Assembly (NCBI GenBank): GCA_046350295.1 | Contig: JAXMAR010000014.1 | Coordinates: forward strand, 62,001 to 126,000 | Source: JAXMAR01 sp046350295 | GTDB lineage: Bacteria > Planctomycetota > Planctomycetia > Gemmatales > Gemmataceae | Direction of reading: 5' to 3' | DNA: 64,000 bases | Shown here: one piece after another, positions 22,740 through 31,187 of the stretch | How the letters are laid out: every line of letters starts with the position of its first letter | How positions within the stretch are numbered: position 1 is the first letter of the stretch | Translations under genes and position numbers: made by a program | The notes under the pieces: model-generated | Database searches by the model: none | What the model was told of the DNA's origin: nothing | The model's input: only the letters and a program-made list of their open reading frames with translations

Positions 22740-23735
22740 ATGAGACGCTCCCGAACCGACCCCTTGCGCCTGGCGATCATCAGTACGCCCCGCGCCGGCA
22801 ACAACTGGCTCCAGAACCTGCTCAGCCGCGCCTACGACTTGCCGCGCCTCTCCCCCGTCAGCCTTCCCAACGTCGACTGGATGGGCCTCCCGCGCGACTG
22901 CGTCCTCATCCTCCACTGGCGCCGCGACCCCGCCCTCGTCGAACTCCTTCACACCCATCGCTTCCGGGTCATCTCTCTCGCCCGCCACCCGCTCGCCGTC
23001 CTTGTCTCCATCCTCCACTTCGCCCTCCGCGAGCCGACCGGCTGGCTCCACGACGACGGCGCCGAGCAAGCGATCCTAGGCCTCTCTCCCGCCAGCCCCG
23101 GCTTTCTCGACTACGCCTGCGGCCCACGCGCCGCCGCTCTCCTCGCCGTCACCTGCGACTGGTGGCGCGCCCCCGGCTGCCTCCGTGTTCGCTATGAAGA
23201 CCTGCTCGCGGATCCTGAAGAGGAGCTGCGCCGCCTCGTCGACGCCATCGGCGTTCCCCCGCGCCGACCCGTCCACGAAGCCGCCGCCGCCGTCACCCTC
23301 GCCGGCCTTCGCGCCCAGCACCCCGAACGCCCCCACCATTTCTGGCAAGGCCGGCCCGATCTGTGGAAAACCTTGCTGCCCGCCGCCGCGGCGCACAAGA
23401 TCGCCGCGGCGCATCCGACCGCCTTCGCCCCTCTCGGCTACGGCGGCGATCCCGATCCCGATCTGACCGATGCGCAGGCGGATGCCAACTGGCGCAGCCT
23501 GCTCGGCTTGCCTACCGACAACAACGCGCCCGTGGATGTCCTGCAGAAAGTCTTGGAAGACGTGAAAATCGAGCTCCGCCAAACCCGCGCCCGCCTCGCC
23601 GCCCTCGCCCAGGTCGGCCCCCTCACCCTTTCTCTGGCCCAGCGCTGGCGCCAGTGGTCCAATCGCTTCCCGCGCCTCGCCGGGGCCGTCAAATGCATCT
23701 TCGGCCGCGCGCCCAACTTGGATGGCCACGCCTAA
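22740..23735 (+). CDS. Sulfotransferase family protein
   Basis: A 331-residue protein with a PAPS-binding 5'-phosphosulfate loop near the N-terminus (IISTPRAGNNWLQNLL), the 3'-phosphate-binding region VISLARHPLAVLVS, and VRYEDLLADPEEELRRLVDA, the late sulfotransferase motif. It would transfer sulfate from PAPS to an unknown acceptor such as a polysaccharide. A helical, possibly coiled-coil tail (VLEDVKIELRQTRARLAALA) extends the C-terminus. The last residues (NLDGHA) run into the GGGTGGCACGCC repeat that follows. Planctomycetes use sulfated polysaccharides widely, but no linked gene identifies the acceptor. Confidence 0.85.
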   Translation: MRRSRTDPLRLAIISTPRAGNNWLQNLLSRAYDLPRLSPVSLPNVDWMGLPRDCVLILHWRRDPALVELLHTHRFRVISLARHPLAVLVSILHFALREPTGWLHDDGAEQAILGLSPASPGFLDYACGPRAAALLAVTCDWWRAPGCLRVRYEDLLADPEEELRRLVDAIGVPPRRPVHEAAAAVTLAGLRAQHPERPHHFWQGRPDLWKTLLPAAAAHKIAAAHPTAFAPLGYGGDPDPDLTDAQADANWRSLLGLPTDNNAPVDVLQKVLEDVKIELRQTRARLAALAQVGPLTLSLAQRWRQWSNRFPRLAGAVKCIFGRAPNLDGHA

Positions 23736-23756
23736 GTTGGGTGGCACGCCTAAGTT

Positions 23757-23842
23757 GGGTGGCACGCCCTGAGGCTTTGCGAAGGGCGTGGGTCCCGCGC
23801 GACAACCTCACGCCCTTCGCAAAGCCTCAGGGCGTGCCACCC
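23757..23842. repeat. Perfect 34-base inverted repeat (GGGTGGCACGCC family)
   Basis: Arms 23757-23790 and 23809-23842 are exact reverse complements with an 18-base loop, beginning GGGTGGCACGCCCTGAGG. It lies between convergent genes and could fold in either transcript. A related element is at 45590-45690. Confidence 0.95.
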
Positions 23843-23880
23843 GTGCCAGCCGTGTGACCCGTGCCACCCAGCCAACGCCG

Positions 23881-24306
23881 CTAGCCATCGCGCCGATCTT
23901 CCTGGATCCCCGTGCTATCCGGTCGGCCGCGCAGCATCGGTCGCGGCTCCGCCTCCCTCTCCGGTTCCCGCTCGATCCCCCAGGATCGATCGCGTGGCGC
24001 CGGCGCCCTCCGCCCGACGAACACAGCGGACAACAGCAACCCATACGCTCCCGCGTCAATCACCGTGATCAGCAGCGGAACCATCTCGATCGGCCCTTCC
24101 CCCTTGTCGAACCAGAAGAAGAGCGAGTAGAACACCAGCGCCAGCGACGCCACCATCTTCACCAGGCACCCGAGCAACAGCAGCAGGCACGCCGTCGGAT
24201 AGCGGCGCCAAAAGCTCAGCGCCAGCACCATCCCCGCGATGTACGCGAGAAGATACGGCAGCTGAAAAAGGATCTCGTGCAGCCAGTCGGGAAAGAAGTC
24301 GACCAT
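23881..24306 (-). CDS. Small integral membrane protein
   Basis: A 141-residue protein with about four hydrophobic segments (ILFQLPYLLAYIAGMVLAL, ACLLLLLGCLVKMVASLAL, MVPLLITVIDAGAYGLLLSAV) and a charged, cytoplasm-like C-terminal tail rich in Arg/Glu/Pro. No family is recognised. It begins three bases after the stop of the duplicated-domain protein, consistent with a DUF1501-duplicated-domain-membrane-protein operon read from the promoter at 27240-27268. Confidence 0.75.
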   Translation of the reverse strand: MVDFFPDWLHEILFQLPYLLAYIAGMVLALSFWRRYPTACLLLLLGCLVKMVASLALVFYSLFFWFDKGEGPIEMVPLLITVIDAGAYGLLLSAVFVGRRAPAPRDRSWGIEREPEREAEPRPMLRGRPDSTGIQEDRRDG

Positions 24307-24309
24307 CGC

Positions 24310-25782
24310 TCAGTCCTGCTTCCAGGTGTAGGTCAAGTCGTCGAAATAGATCGTCTGCCCGTTGCCGTCGATCCAGGTCGTGATCAGCCCGAAGCGATTG
24401 AAGCGGGCGCCGGTGGTCCGGTGCCCGGCCCCAAGGACGAGCTTCACCGCGTGCTTGTCCAGCGTCACCGTGATCTGCCCCTTGCCGCCCGCTTCGCGCG
24501 GCGCGTAGTCCAGCGTCCAGTCATGGGCTTTGCCGTCCGGATAGATGAGGGGCGCCTTGGCCGATGTGTAGCCCTGCCCGTCGCCGCTCACGCGATAGAT
24601 CGGAGCGAAGTAAAATCCTTCCCGGCTCGGCCCATCGGTCGAGACGCCGAGAAAGCTCTTTGGCGTCCCCGACACCTGCGACGCGCTTACCGCCATGCTC
24701 TCCTTCGAATGGAAAAAGCCGATGAAAACGCTGCTGTCCGTCACCCCGCGCCTGAGACATACTTTGCCCGAGGCCCGCAGCGGCTTCTCCAGCGTCAGCT
24801 CGTTCAGGCGATCGGCGTAGGACGCCATCCGCTCCGCATACCGGCAATCCCCCCGGTAAATCACGCCCCCCAACTCTCCCGCCTTCGACCCGCTCGCGAA
24901 ACTCGTCGGCCGGTAACCGAAATCGAAGTGCGGCCGCACGACCGTGGTCTCGTACGTGCGCCGGTTCTGGAACCCGTCCCAGCGTGGATCCGTGTCGAAG
25001 GTCTCTGTCGTGTCGTTAACGGTGATGTCGTCGAGCCAGACCTCGCCCCCCGTGTCCGCCGATTTCATCAGGTTGAGCAGGCCGAAGCGGTTGAACAGCG
25101 CCCCATCCTCCTTGTGCCCCGGCGCGAGGTGACACACGGCCTTGACGCCGTCGATCGTCGCCGTGACCACGCCGCGACCCTCGTTGCCTTCCGGGTCGTA
25201 GGCGAGCGTCCAGCGGTGCACGGCCCCCTTGGACGCGAAGCCCTTGAGGCGCTGCCGGCCGGTCTTCGGGTCCTTCTCCGTCGGAAACCCCAGCGGGTGA
25301 TCCCCTCCGGCACGCCACTTTCCCGTGCAGTATTCCAGCCAGACGTAGACCACGTCCCCGCGCCCGGAGATTCGCAAGGCGACCGTGTTCGGCGTCCGCC
25401 ATTCATTGAGCGTGTCCGCGTTGAAGAAGCCGATCAGCGCGTGAAACGACCTTCCCGTGCAGGCGAGCGTTCCCGAGGCGGACAAGGGATCCTTCAACGA
25501 TTTGACTCGCAGCTTCTTGGCGTAGTACGCGGGCTCGGCCGCCGGCGTGATGAATCCCCCCATCTCGCCGCGCTTGCCGCCGGCGTGATCGGTGGGACTG
25601 AAGCCAAAGTCCTGGCGGATGGGCCGCCGGATGGCCGACTCGTTGTTGCGGCCATCCCAGCCGGGATCGCGTTCAAAGCGCTCGGTGCGCTCGTGCGTGC
25701 CGGCTTGGGGGGAAGGCGGCTCCGCCTGGGCGGCGGCGCCGAATGCAAGGAAAACTCCGGACACGAGGATGATCGCGCGCAT
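24310..25782 (-). CDS. Secreted protein with internal duplication
   Basis: A 490-residue protein with a signal peptide (MRAIILVSGVFLAFGAAAQA) and two tandem copies of a domain of about 230 residues. Matching landmarks are FERDPGWDGRNN / FDTDPRWDGFQN, DFGFSPTDHAGGKRGEMGG / DFGYRPTSFASGSKAGELGG, HALIGFFNADT / SVFIGFFHSKE and GALFNRFGLLN / GARFNRFGLIT. Each half looks like a concanavalin/LamG-type jelly roll. Function is unknown; binding of an extracellular ligand is likely. ATG 25782 was chosen over the upstream GTG since it begins the signal peptide. It lies downstream of a DUF1501 gene. Confidence 0.85.
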   Translation of the reverse strand: MRAIILVSGVFLAFGAAAQAEPPSPQAGTHERTERFERDPGWDGRNNESAIRRPIRQDFGFSPTDHAGGKRGEMGGFITPAAEPAYYAKKLRVKSLKDPLSASGTLACTGRSFHALIGFFNADTLNEWRTPNTVALRISGRGDVVYVWLEYCTGKWRAGGDHPLGFPTEKDPKTGRQRLKGFASKGAVHRWTLAYDPEGNEGRGVVTATIDGVKAVCHLAPGHKEDGALFNRFGLLNLMKSADTGGEVWLDDITVNDTTETFDTDPRWDGFQNRRTYETTVVRPHFDFGYRPTSFASGSKAGELGGVIYRGDCRYAERMASYADRLNELTLEKPLRASGKVCLRRGVTDSSVFIGFFHSKESMAVSASQVSGTPKSFLGVSTDGPSREGFYFAPIYRVSGDGQGYTSAKAPLIYPDGKAHDWTLDYAPREAGGKGQITVTLDKHAVKLVLGAGHRTTGARFNRFGLITTWIDGNGQTIYFDDLTYTWKQD

Positions 25783-25849
25783 GAGAGCAACCACAGTTTC
25801 CTCTCCCGCTGCGCAAGAGGATGGCGGACCGGGGCGCGAGAATCTTCCG

Positions 25850-27190
25850 CTACCCGAGTAACTCCGCGATCGGTGTCGGATCGTCCAGCAGATACTGCGG
25901 CCGCCCCGTATGATCCGTCAGCGTCGTCAGCGCCGGGTTGACGCCCAGCACGCGATACAGCGTCGCCAATACGTGCTGGCTGCGATACGGCCGGAAACGC
26001 GGCCGCTCGCCGCGCCGGTCCGTCTCGCCGACCGTGATGCCGCCGCGCAGCCCGCCTCCCGCAACAAACGCGAAACCGGCCGCGCCCCAGTGGCCGCGAC
26101 CATCCGGTGTCACATCCCCGATGCGCGGCTGCCGCCCGAACTCGCCCCAGATCACCACCGCGACATCCTCCAGCAAGCCGCGCACGTCGAGATCGCTGAG
26201 CAGTGCCGCGACCGCCTGGTCATAGATGGTGAGCTTGGGCCGCAGCAGCTTGAAGTTGTACGCGTGCGTGTCCCAGCCCCCCGGATCGTTCGCCTCCGGA
26301 ATCCGCACGTGGAAGCGCGCCGCCACCGATACGACCGAGACGCCTGCCTCGACCAGGCGCCGCGCCCGCAGAAAATCCAGGCCCGCCGCCCCGTAGCGTT
26401 CGCGCAGCGTGATCGGCTCGCGCTCCACGTCGAGCGCGTCGCGCACGCGCGGCGAGGCGATCATCTCGAGGGCGCGGGCGTTGAAGCTGTCGATGCCGGC
26501 AAACCCTTCGCGGTACTCGAGGTCGCGCGCCAGATGGTCGAAGACATTTCGCAGCTGCCGTCGCTCGTCGAGCCGCACGCTCGGCACGCCCGTCGCCGGC
26601 GCGAGATCGCGCATGATCGACCCGATCGCGCTGAACGGCCGGTGCGCCGGACCAAGATACGCCGGCTCCTCGGGATCGTCATAGGAGTTGAGCAAACGAT
26701 GGTTCGACGTGCTGACATAGGGCGGCATCGGCCCGGCCCCCTCGCGCAACTTGCTGATGACGCAGCCAAACGCCGGCCGCCGCGCCGACCCGATCTGTCC
26801 CGATGCCGCCGCGTGAATGCCCGTCAAGAGCTCGGTCGGATCATGATTGCCGTGCGTCACCAGGCCACGCACGATGGCGAACTTGTCCGCGAGCATCGCT
26901 TGCCGCGGCATCAGCTCGCAGATGGAAATGCCGGGAACATTGGTCCGCGTCGGTGCAAACTCCCCCCGGTACTCGACCGGCGCCTCCGGCTTCATGTCGT
27001 ACATGTCGAGATGGCTCGGCCCCCCCGGCAGGTAGACCATGATCACCGACTTGGCCCGCGTCTCCGCCGGATTAGCGCTCGCGCGCTGACGCATCACGTC
27101 CGCCAGCGTCAAGCCCCCAACGGCCAGCCCCCCCAGCCGCAAGCAATCGCGCCGCGAAATCGACTTCGGTCCGAATAGGAAGTCCAGCAC
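25850..27190 (-). CDS. DUF1501 domain-containing protein (second copy)
   Basis: A 446-residue DUF1501 protein with a Tat signal (SRRDCLRLGGLAVGGLTLAD). Family motifs are VIMVYLPGGPSHLDMYDMKP, WDTHAYNFKLLRP, VVIWGEFGRQPRI and GRGHWGAAGFAFVAGGGLRG. It is divergent from the copy at 2841-4337 and lacks a DUF1549/DUF1553 partner; instead it precedes a duplicated-domain secreted protein. The start is GTG 27190, with a near-consensus promoter at 27240-27268. The metal-binding sites of the phosphatase superfamily cannot be assigned with confidence. Confidence 0.92.
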   Translation of the reverse strand: MLDFLFGPKSISRRDCLRLGGLAVGGLTLADVMRQRASANPAETRAKSVIMVYLPGGPSHLDMYDMKPEAPVEYRGEFAPTRTNVPGISICELMPRQAMLADKFAIVRGLVTHGNHDPTELLTGIHAAASGQIGSARRPAFGCVISKLREGAGPMPPYVSTSNHRLLNSYDDPEEPAYLGPAHRPFSAIGSIMRDLAPATGVPSVRLDERRQLRNVFDHLARDLEYREGFAGIDSFNARALEMIASPRVRDALDVEREPITLRERYGAAGLDFLRARRLVEAGVSVVSVAARFHVRIPEANDPGGWDTHAYNFKLLRPKLTIYDQAVAALLSDLDVRGLLEDVAVVIWGEFGRQPRIGDVTPDGRGHWGAAGFAFVAGGGLRGGITVGETDRRGERPRFRPYRSQHVLATLYRVLGVNPALTTLTDHTGRPQYLLDDPTPIAELLG

Positions 27191-27239
27191 CGTCCACCCC
27201 CCCGTCTTTCAACTCGTTTCGGCGAAAAGCGCGTTAAAG

Positions 27240-27268
27240 ATTATAAACAAACTGCAGGCGCCTGTCGA
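27240..27268 (-). promoter_or_regulatory. Sigma-70 type promoter of the DUF1501 operon
   Basis: TCGACA (27263-27268), a 17-base spacer and a perfect TATAAT (27240-27245) on the minus strand lie about 50 bases upstream of the GTG start at 27190, in an AT-rich patch. Confidence 0.75.
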
Positions 27269-27344
27269 TTCGCTCCTCCGCCATCCGACCTATCCGCGGC
27301 GGCGCCCAAGCCGCGTCCTTCTGTCGACTGTCAAGGAGTATTCC

Positions 27345-27728
27345 ATGAAGTACATGCTACTCTGCTACGACGATGCGCAGGCCTGGGAGCAAGCCGGCCC
27401 GGACGCCCTCCGCGCCGCCATGGACGAGGCCGTCCGCCTTACCCACGAACTCAAGGCCAAGGGACAGTATCTCATCGCCTCCCCCTTGCACCCGACCTCG
27501 ACCGCCACCAGCGTCCGCGTCCGCGGCGGCAAACCCATCATCACCGACGGCCCCTTCGCCGAGACGCGCGAGCACCTCGGCGGCTACTATATCATCGATG
27601 CCAAGGACCTCGACGAAGCCATCGCCATTGCCGCCCGCCATCCCGGGGCACGCATGGGTACCGTCGAGATCCGCCCCATCATGGAACTTCCCGGCCTGCC
27701 CAGCCACGGCTTCGGCCCCGCTGACTGA
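27345..27728 (+). CDS. YciI/DGPF-domain protein
   Basis: A 127-residue YCII-related protein: MKYMLLCYDDA start, HELKAKGQYLIASPLHP, ITDGPFAETREHLGGYYII (the DGPF motif) and EAIAIAARHPGARMGTVEIRP. This family folds as a ferredoxin-like dimer and is often encoded beside sigma factors of the ECF type; none is present here. AAGGAG precedes ATG by a suitable gap. It is followed closely by the DUF2277 gene, a likely two-gene operon. Confidence 0.92.
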   Translation: MKYMLLCYDDAQAWEQAGPDALRAAMDEAVRLTHELKAKGQYLIASPLHPTSTATSVRVRGGKPIITDGPFAETREHLGGYYIIDAKDLDEAIAIAARHPGARMGTVEIRPIMELPGLPSHGFGPAD

Positions 27729-27751
27729 GAAGGCCCCTCGCGAGAGACCCC

Positions 27752-28024
27752 ATGTGCCGCAGCATCAAGATCCTGTTCAACTTCGACCCGCCCGCCACCG
27801 ACGAGGAAATCCGCGCCGCCGCCCTCCAGTTCGTCCGCAAGCTCTCCGGCTTCACGAAACCCTCGAAAGCCAACGAGGCCGCCTTCGACGGAGCGGTCGA
27901 AGAAGTGGCCGCAATCGCGCGCAAATTGCTCGATTCCCTCGTCACCACCGCCGAGCCGCGCGATCGCCAGGTCGAAGCGGCCCGGGCAAAGGCCAGAGGC
28001 GCCGCCAGGTTCGGCGCCGGCTGA
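27752..28024 (+). CDS. DUF2277 family protein
   Basis: A 90-residue protein matching DUF2277 along its length: MCRSIKILFNFDPPATDEEI, LQFVRKLSGFTKPSKANEAA and EEVAAIARKLLDSL. Function is unknown. The gene starts 24 bases after the YciI-like stop and ends just before the convergent molybdopterin-binding gene. Confidence 0.92.
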   Translation: MCRSIKILFNFDPPATDEEIRAAALQFVRKLSGFTKPSKANEAAFDGAVEEVAAIARKLLDSLVTTAEPRDRQVEAARAKARGAARFGAG

Positions 28025-28027
28025 GCC

Positions 28028-28228
28028 TCACTTATCGATCATCACCTCGGTCGACTTGATGATCGCCCGGACCTGGTCGCCCACCTTTAGCCCCATCCGC
28101 TCGGCCGACGCGCGCGAGATCAGCGACACGACTTCCAGACCGCCCACCTGGACGACGACCTCCGCCATCACGTTGCCGATCTTCACCGACGTGATCGTCC
28201 CCGCAAACTGATTGCGCGCACTCAACAT
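28028..28228 (-). CDS. Molybdopterin/molybdate-binding (TOBE/Mop) protein
   Basis: A 66-residue single Mop/TOBE domain: LSARNQFAGTITSVKIGNVM, VVVQVGGLEVVSLISRASAE and GLKVGDQVRAIIKSTEVM. Such molbindins bind molybdate or tungstate as oligomers and store it or sense it. No molybdate transporter or molybdoenzyme gene is nearby. The gene ends three bases after the DUF2277 stop on the opposite strand. Confidence 0.93.
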   Translation of the reverse strand: MLSARNQFAGTITSVKIGNVMAEVVVQVGGLEVVSLISRASAERMGLKVGDQVRAIIKSTEVMIDK

Positions 28229-28289
28229 GATTGGTCCTCCACATGCGTAGGTCAGGCTTTCCAGCCTGACGGACGCGACTCGATTTCAC

Positions 28290-28901
28290 TCAGTTTCGCC
28301 GCCCCTGTCCAAGCACGACGCGAAACGTCAAATTCACCCGTTCCGCGACCGCTGCCGCCGTCTTCGGGACCTGGTGCAGCCAGTGGTGCTGCGTCCCCCC
28401 GCGCATGATCAACAAACTTCCATGCGTCAGCTCAACGCTCGCCTTCAGCCCCTTCCGCTTCTTGTGCCTCATCTGAAACGTCCGCGTCCCCCCAAGGCTC
28501 ACCGACGCGATCACCGGATTCGAGCCAAACTCCTTCTCGTCATCCGAGTGCCAGGAGACGCTGTCCGTTCCTGTTCGGTAGTGGTTCAAGAGCACGCTGT
28601 TGAACGCCACCCCCGCCGCCCCCTCGATTGCCCCCTTCACCTCCAAGATCGCTGGCGTCCACGGCTGCGGCTCGTTCACGATCCCCGAGTACGTGTACCC
28701 CGTCCCCTCGTCCCCATACCACGCCGTCAACCTCGGCACGTCGATCGCCTTGCCATACAACTTGATGCTCTCTTGCCGCCACGCCGTCGTGGTGAGCAAC
28801 TCGTGAAGCAGACGGTCCGCCTCCCCCCGCGGAAAAAACGACGGGTACACGACAACATCGCCGTCGGGCAGATCCAGGACTTGCGGCGCGCATAGGCTCA
28901 T
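28290..28901 (-). CDS. AlkB-type 2-oxoglutarate/Fe(II) dioxygenase
   Basis: A 203-residue protein likely to repair alkylated nucleic acid by oxidative dealkylation. Iron ligands are H118 and D120 (WHSDDE) and H176 (HHWLHQVPK); the 2-oxoglutarate site is RVNLTFR (R188, R194). The nucleotide-recognition lid includes LTAWYGDEGTGYTYSG, as in the ALKBH2/3 and plant-like branch. Length is typical for compact AlkB. No ada or alkA gene lies nearby. Confidence 0.92.
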   Translation of the reverse strand: MSLCAPQVLDLPDGDVVVYPSFFPRGEADRLLHELLTTTAWRQESIKLYGKAIDVPRLTAWYGDEGTGYTYSGIVNEPQPWTPAILEVKGAIEGAAGVAFNSVLLNHYRTGTDSVSWHSDDEKEFGSNPVIASVSLGGTRTFQMRHKKRKGLKASVELTHGSLLIMRGGTQHHWLHQVPKTAAAVAERVNLTFRVVLGQGRRN

Positions 28902-29023
28902 GCACTGATCTTACGCGCCCCGGGACCCGACAAAAAAATCGAAAATCCCTGGCGTCTCCTCTCCCCCACTTACGCTGACATGAACAGAACCACTCGCGCT
29001 CCATTCGAAAAACGAGGCCTGTC

Positions 29024-30046
29024 ATGCCCCGACCTCTTTTGACCCTCGCTTGCTCCCTCCTGCTCTTCACCGCCGACCTGTACGCCAGTGAGCCCTTGCG
29101 GTCCGGCCCGCCGGTCGGCGCCCCCAACAATCGTCGCGGCTTTACCCCCAAATGGATCACCGGACCCTGCGCCGGCAAGCATCTCTGCCCCGTCTGAAGC
29201 TCCTACGACCTCGTCGCCCTCGTCTTCGCCCGCGAGAAGAGCGACGCCTTGACCAGTCTGGTCAAGAAAATCGACGAGCGGATGCAGGCCGCCGTCCACA
29301 AGACCCGCCGCCCCGCCGGCGCCTTCGTCATGTTCCTCAGCGACGCCCCCGGCCTCGACCAGGACCTCCGCACTCTCGCCGACAAGGAGGCCCTCAAGCA
29401 AGTCCCCCTCGGCATCGGCGCCCCGCCTCCCGACTACGCCATCTCCCCCGACGCCGACCTCACCGTCGTCGTCTACCCGCCCGCCTGGCGTCGCGACCAG
29501 AAGGTCGTCGCCAACTTCGCCCTCCGCAAAGGCGAGCTCGATGCCGCCACCGCCGACGCCATCGTCACCGCGATCTCCGCCGTCCTGCCCCAAGAGGTCG
29601 TCGCCGTCGTCCCCACCTCCAAGGACGCCGAACAGCTCTGGCGCTACACCTTCACCAGGCCCGCCGACCACTGGTTCCAGCCCGACTTCAACGACCTCTC
29701 CTGGAAAACCGGCCCCGGCGGCTTCGGCAACAAGGGCACGCCCAACGCCGTCGACCGCACCCCCTGGAACACCAGCGAAATCTGGCTCCGCCGCGAAATC
29801 ATCCTCCCCGAAGGCCTCGGCGCCAACCTCCAGCTCCAGATCCACGCCGACGACTTCGCCGACGTCTACCTCAACGGCGTCCTCGCCGCCAAGGTCACCC
29901 AATGCACCCCCGGCTACATGGAGTTCCCCATCTCCGAAGAAGCCAGGAGGACGCTCCGCCCCGGCTCCAACGTCCTCGCCGTCACCTGCCGCGACACCGG
30001 CGGCGGCCGCACCATCGACGTAGGTTTGGTCGCGCCGAAGAAATAG
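29024..30046 (+). CDS. Secreted thioredoxin-like protein with C-terminal jelly-roll domain; candidate selenoprotein (CxxU)
   Basis: Reading from ATG 29024 gives a signal peptide (MPRPLLTLACSLLLFTADLYA) and then GKHLCPV followed by an in-frame TGA at codon 58 (29195-29197). The frame continues with SSYDLVALVFAREKSDALTS to a TAG at 30044. Planctomycete homologues, as I recall them, carry a CxxC redox motif at this place, so TGA falls at the second Cys position and would give CPVU if read as selenocysteine. A hairpin at 29220-29244 fits a bacterial SECIS. Residues about 60-210 form a thioredoxin-like domain; the C-terminal part (WRYTFTRPADHWFQPDFND, HADDFADVYLNGV) is a galactose-binding-like jelly roll. 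The alternative is a nonsense mutation, credible since other genes nearby are broken. Confidence 0.65.
29220..29244 (+). promoter_or_regulatory. Possible bacterial SECIS hairpin
   Basis: An 8-base stem (TCGTCTTC with GAAGA-G-CGA, one bulged G) and an eight-base loop GCCCGCGA begin 22 bases past the TGA; the loop starts 30 bases past it and its first base is G, as the bacterial SECIS model expects. Confidence 0.45.
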
Positions 30047-30054
30047 GACGACGC

Positions 30055-30180
30055 ACAATCCCGGACTCCGGAGGAGTCCAAGAAGGTAGCCGGCGGTTGA
30101 GCGTAGCGACACCGCCGGAGGACGTCGCGCCCGTTGCTCTCGATCCCGAAGGGATCGCAGAGCCCGGCGAAGTTGGACGT
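30055..30180. repeat. Intergenic planctomycete repeat (GGAGTCCAAGAAGG type)
   Basis: Contains GGACTCCGGAGGAGTCC palindrome, GTAGCCGGCGGTTGAGCG and CACCGCCGG pairing, a unit I recognise as commonly dispersed between Gemmata-type genes. It fills the gap between the candidate selenoprotein and the SMI1/KNR4 gene. Confidence 0.5.
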
Positions 30181-30194
30181 GTGCGGTGAATGTC

Positions 30195-31175
30195 TCAGGC
30201 TTGTTGAAACTCGCGCACCTTGGCCTCGATCGACCCACGAAACTCTGAAGTGCACCCGAGTTCTCCGGACGGAGTCACGGTAATATCGCCGCTCGCTCGA
30301 CGTTGCTCCAGCCACTTTTCGATGAACGCTGGCCCATAGCCGTTGGTGACGATGGCGCCGTCCCCGAAGACAAGCATCTTCGGATAATCCTCCAGGTACT
30401 TCTTTTCGCCGACGGCGCCGTTGGCCTTGGCGTAGAGCAAGAAGAGAATGTCGTACATCAAATGCGACTTGGGATCGGCGTGGAGTGCGAAGTAACCCTT
30501 CTCCGTCACAAGGCTGTTCAAGAGCTTGCGAATCACTCGATCGAAATCGATTTCGCGGTACGCGGCGATCGCATTCCTCAGAACGCTCGTGAAAGAGCCG
30601 CTTTCGATGTTCGCCAGGGTGGTCTTCAGGTCGTCCGCTGACGTGTCGTAGACGCTTTCGTTCACAAGCCCCCGCACGAACGTCTCAAAGTCCTTCGCCA
30701 GCAGCGTGATCCGGTAGTCCAATTCCTGGTCGACGTGGACCACCCTCGGCTCGTCCGCCTTGCCGCGCCGGCAAGCACGGTAGTCCAGCATGATCATGTC
30801 ATGCCCTGCGGACGGGCAATCGCAGATGCACACGCCGATGTCTGGATAACCCCATTCCTCTTTCATGAACTGGCTGCCCAGCGCGCCGCACAGCGAATGC
30901 GCCTTCGTGCGGCCGATGGCGAGAAAGCCGGTTATGGCGACGTGGTCGTGGGCCCAGGAGGTACGTTTCTTTGTCGGGAAGCACGTGTTCTTGGGAAATC
31001 CCCCGTTCTGCGATTCCATTAGCTCCACATACGAAGCCGGCAAGCGAACGCCGAGTTCCTTCTCGATCGACGCAATGTCCTTGGCTGTGGGTTTGGCTTC
31101 CACGTAGCCCTTGCGCGCATACGCGGATTTTTTCCAAAAGCCAGCGAGGTCGAAATCGTGGAATATCTTGGGCAT
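30195..31175 (-). CDS. SMI1/KNR4 (SUKH) family protein
   Basis: A 326-residue protein whose N-terminal two thirds matches the SMI1/KNR4 fold: DIASIEKELGVRLPASYVEL, MESQNGGFP, AITGFLAIGRT and DIGVCICDCPSAGHDMIMLD. SUKH proteins commonly act as immunity proteins against polymorphic toxins. The C-terminal region (about 190-326) is an extra helical domain that I do not recognise. No toxin gene is adjacent. Base composition is lower in GC than in its neighbours, suggesting acquisition. ATG 31175 begins MPKIFHDFDLAGFW. Confidence 0.85.
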   Translation of the reverse strand: MPKIFHDFDLAGFWKKSAYARKGYVEAKPTAKDIASIEKELGVRLPASYVELMESQNGGFPKNTCFPTKKRTSWAHDHVAITGFLAIGRTKAHSLCGALGSQFMKEEWGYPDIGVCICDCPSAGHDMIMLDYRACRRGKADEPRVVHVDQELDYRITLLAKDFETFVRGLVNESVYDTSADDLKTTLANIESGSFTSVLRNAIAAYREIDFDRVIRKLLNSLVTEKGYFALHADPKSHLMYDILFLLYAKANGAVGEKKYLEDYPKMLVFGDGAIVTNGYGPAFIEKWLEQRRASGDITVTPSGELGCTSEFRGSIEAKVREFQQA

Positions 31176-31187
31176 GATTTCGCACCA

